26,612 bases of DNA, taken from the NCBI GenBank assembly GCA_020026175.1, contig JAHHQV010000041.1, positions 1-26,612 on the forward strand, given 5' to 3'. This stretch comes from Phocaeicola sp. Lineage in GTDB: Bacteria > Bacteroidota > Bacteroidia > Bacteroidales > Bacteroidaceae. A program made the translations under genes and the position numbers. The notes beneath the pieces are model-generated. The model did no database searches and was not told the DNA's origin. It saw only the letters and a program-made list of their open reading frames with translations. Below, piece by piece: positions 24,960 to 26,612 of this stretch. Each line of letters opens with the position of its first letter. The first letter of the stretch is position 1.

Positions 24960-26019
24960 AGGAGAATGGAGTGAAATTTATGCTCTATTCAGATTACTTG
25001 GAGAAGGAAAAGTTCATGCTGGAGATGCAGACATGAATAAATTGGATTTATACTACCCCATTTTAAACGTAATACGTGAAGAATCCAAAAGATATGAATA
25101 CAAACCAGATGTAGAGCAAAATATCGTTATCATAGATGAAAACGGCAATGAATATGCGCGTATATCAATGGATAAATTCATGGAAGAGTCTATGAGGCTT
25201 TTAGATGATATCAAAAATGCTAAGGGAGCCTCATTTTCAATACCTAAGACAGAAGAATTCATGAATGAAGTGGGGTGTTCTAAGGTTAAAGCCCAATCAT
25301 TGGATAAGTCAGATATTCACATAGTTATCCATGATTTACGTACTAATATGAAACCTCTTCTAGGATTCAGTATTAAATCACAGCTTGGCACTGCATCTAC
25401 TTTACTTAATGCAGGAAAAACTACAAATATTACATATCGTGTAGTAGGGACTTCGCTTTCTGTTGAAGACATTAATAAAATAAATACTATAGACGAACAT
25501 TTGTCACGCATGGAAGCGATATTTGATAAGGGATGTAAACTGGAATATTACGATATAGATCATCCAGTTTTTAAAAACAACCTATTATTTTTAGATTGCT
25601 GTATGCCACAATTTATAGCAAACTGTTTGGTTATAGACAGTATGACTGATTCAACGTCCTCAATAAGAAGTGCAGTTGAAAAAGTTGCTGAAAGTAATCC
25701 GTTTAATTTTACCGGTACCAATAAGGAGGCTTTCTATGCTCATAAAATGAAAGTATTACTCATTGATGCTGCATTGGGTATGACACCGGCAAAAGAATGG
25801 ACAGGACAATATGACGCAAACGGTGGTTATCTTGTCGTTAAAAGAGACGGAGATATTGTCTGTTATCATTTTTACAACAGAAACGATATTGAGGATTACC
25901 TTTATAACAACACACGTTTTGAACGCGCAAGCCGTAGCAGATATGATTATGGTTCATTATACATGAAAGATGGAAAAGTTTTCATAAAATTAAATCTTCA
26001 AATAAGATTTAAGAAGTAA
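24940..26019 (+). CDS. HpaII-family type II restriction endonuclease (CCGG)
   Basis: Cuts unmethylated DNA, probably at CCGG. The 359-residue length is about that of R.HpaII, and the protein follows the pattern of that family: it opens NKGEWSEIYALFRLLGEG and has LGFSIKSQLGTASTLLNAGKTTN in its middle (given here as GFSIKSQLGTASTLLNAG). The D...(S/E)xK-type core is probably formed by an acidic residue before GFSIKSQ, with the Lys of SIKSQ; this is an inference. The start at 24940 overlaps the methyltransferase gene by 20 bp in another frame, so translation of the nuclease depends on that of its protector, a common arrangement. The recognition site is inferred from both partners resembling the HpaII pair. 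Confidence 0.9.
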   Translation: MALSGNKGEWSEIYALFRLLGEGKVHAGDADMNKLDLYYPILNVIREESKRYEYKPDVEQNIVIIDENGNEYARISMDKFMEESMRLLDDIKNAKGASFSIPKTEEFMNEVGCSKVKAQSLDKSDIHIVIHDLRTNMKPLLGFSIKSQLGTASTLLNAGKTTNITYRVVGTSLSVEDINKINTIDEHLSRMEAIFDKGCKLEYYDIDHPVFKNNLLFLDCCMPQFIANCLVIDSMTDSTSSIRSAVEKVAESNPFNFTGTNKEAFYAHKMKVLLIDAALGMTPAKEWTGQYDANGGYLVVKRDGDIVCYHFYNRNDIEDYLYNNTRFERASRSRYDYGSLYMKDGKVFIKLNLQIRFKK

Positions 26020-26048
26020 ACCACAAAAAGATATATGAGATCTACCAT

Positions 26049-26255
26049 ATGACACCACCAGACATACAACAATCCACAAAAGAAGATAGACGTAAATATG
26101 TACTTGAGGCTTGGAAATGCTTACATGACTGTGAGGCTTGCGGTAAATGCCGTATCTTAAAAGGTAAAGACGCCGAAAGTTTATATTCTGACTACATTGA
26201 TGGAAAACGAACTTATATGGACATTACTCTGGATATACGGAACAAAAGCTATTAA
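26049..26255 (+). CDS. Small four-cysteine protein following the R-M genes
   Basis: A 68-residue protein 29 bp after the endonuclease gene, on the same strand. It has an acidic/basic N-terminal helix (TKEDRRKYVLEAWKC) and a tight cluster of four cysteines, C24, C28, C31 and C34 (CX3CX2CX2C, in KCLHDCEACGKCRIL). The rest is SLYSDYIDGKRTYMDITLDI. The cluster could bind zinc or an iron-sulphur centre, although the usual CxxCxxCxxxCP ferredoxin pattern is not met. I do not recognise a named family. An upstream ATG at 26036 is in the same region but runs into a stop after five codons. In HpaII-type systems a Vsr mismatch nuclease can be found in this neighbourhood; this protein is far too short to be one. 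Confidence 0.7.
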   Translation: MTPPDIQQSTKEDRRKYVLEAWKCLHDCEACGKCRILKGKDAESLYSDYIDGKRTYMDITLDIRNKSY

Positions 26256-26330
26256 TTACGGAGAATACACTTCAAACTATAGAAAAGATATAAAAAGAAT
26301 CTACACTATAAAATGCTTTTGCATCCGTTT

Positions 26331-26497
26331 ATTGTGATTTACTTTCATTTTAGTATCTTTGCACAGAGAGAAACAGCGGCAGTGCAGAACGGCACAACCT
26401 CCGCAGCGTTGTGATTTACTTTCATTTTAGTATCTTTGCATAGAGAGAAACAGCGGATGATGCTGCAACCCTATCTCTCGATAGGTTGTGATTTACT
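26331..26497 (+). CRISPR. Very short type II-C-like CRISPR array (two full repeats, one truncated, two spacers)
   Basis: Repeat 1 is 26331-26377 and repeat 2 is 26408-26454, each 47 bp. They differ only at the first base (A or G) and at one inner base (CACAGAG or CATAGAG). Spacer 1 (26378-26407) and spacer 2 (26455-26484) are both exactly 30 bp and unrelated. A third copy begins at 26485 with GTTGTGATTTACT and then breaks off at 26497. The repeat starts GTTGTGATTTACTTTCATTT and ends GAGAAACAGC. This is close to the 47-bp repeat I recall from Bacteroides fragilis type II-C arrays, which also starts GTTGTGATTT, contains TTAGTATCTTTG and ends GAAACAGC with 30-bp spacers. By analogy with other II-C repeats the array reads on the + strand, with the truncated repeat at the distal end. 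No cas gene is in the window. Confidence 0.85.
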
Positions 26498-26519
26498 CCT
26501 AATTTCCGCAAATCATCTT

Positions 26520-26591
26520 GACTCTCGTGTTATAAAATGGATATTTTGTAAAAATCCCGAATTTCAACGATTCATATATAACATGAGAGTC
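26520..26591. repeat. 15-bp inverted repeat beyond the CRISPR array
   Basis: GACTCTCGTGTTATA (26520-26534) and TATAACATGAGAGTC (26577-26591) pair at all 15 positions as RNA, with a single G-U pair, around a 42-nt loop. On the + strand the stem is followed by TGTTTGATCTTTTTT. It may be a transcript end for the array, part of a small RNA, or a remnant of a mobile element; the window ends 21 bp later. Confidence 0.55.
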
Positions 26592-26612
26592 TGTTTGATC
26601 TTTTTTAAGCAT

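Noticed and set aside
25374..25385. TTAAATCACAGC as a possible tracrRNA anti-repeat to the CRISPR repeat start
   Set aside because: It matches 10 of 12 bases of the complement, but lies inside the endonuclease reading frame (a codon-constrained IKSQ stretch) and has no further complementarity, promoter or terminator around it.
26331..26454. Reading the two 47-bp repeats merely as two tandem promoters
   Set aside because: Promoter motifs alone would not keep 47 bp almost identical with two unrelated inserts of exactly 30 bp. The unit also resembles a known II-C repeat at both ends.

Overview
The window is AT-rich DNA from a member of the Bacteroidales, most like Bacteroidaceae or Prevotellaceae. 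The evidence is a SusC/SusD pair, promoters of the TAnnTTTG (-7) type in front of many genes, and the pheA / aminotransferase / DAHP synthase-chorismate mutase / tyrA gene order. The species cannot be named from the sequence alone.

Layout. (1) 150-8930, + strand: an outer-membrane uptake operon of a SusC-like TonB-dependent receptor, a SusD-like lipoprotein, a second surface lipoprotein and a secreted M16 zinc peptidase. It ends at a very long hairpin. There are no glycoside hydrolases here, so peptide uptake is as likely as glycan uptake. (2) 8992-10562, - strand: a secreted PCMD-like protein and a SPOR-domain lipoprotein, each with its own promoter. (3) 10835-13491, + strand: small envelope proteins (YtxH-like, a holin/YqjE-like membrane protein, a basic 86-residue protein), then LemA and a TPM-domain protein. 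(4) 13522-20212: an aromatic amino acid block. aroC and an M20 dipeptidase are on +. Convergent to them, on -, is the operon pheA - aminotransferase - aroF/chorismate mutase - tyrA. (5) 20314-23103: a PatB/MalY-type PLP enzyme (+) and a secreted GHL10 glycosidase-like protein (-). (6) 23451-26612: a defence segment with an HpaII-type (CCGG) methyltransferase and endonuclease, a small four-cysteine protein and a very short CRISPR array of Bacteroidetes type II-C appearance, with no cas gene in view.

The most striking hidden element lies in the untranslated leader of the pheA operon. A promoter at about 20183-20212 (-) is followed by an unannotated 31-codon ORF (20154-20059) in which 12 of residues 5-17 are Phe or Tyr, the end products of the operon. 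Next comes an intrinsic terminator (20032-20000). A 10-nt segment inside the ORF, just after the Phe/Tyr run, is exactly complementary to the 5' arm of that terminator. These are all the parts of a ribosome-mediated transcription attenuator for phenylalanine and tyrosine synthesis. Its design parallels enterobacterial pheL but it lies in a Bacteroidales genome and is tuned to both amino acids.

The second item is the mini-CRISPR at 26331-26497. It has two 47-bp repeats and a truncated third, with two spacers of exactly 30 bp. Each full repeat contains a good match to the Bacteroidetes promoter, so each spacer could be transcribed from its own repeat.
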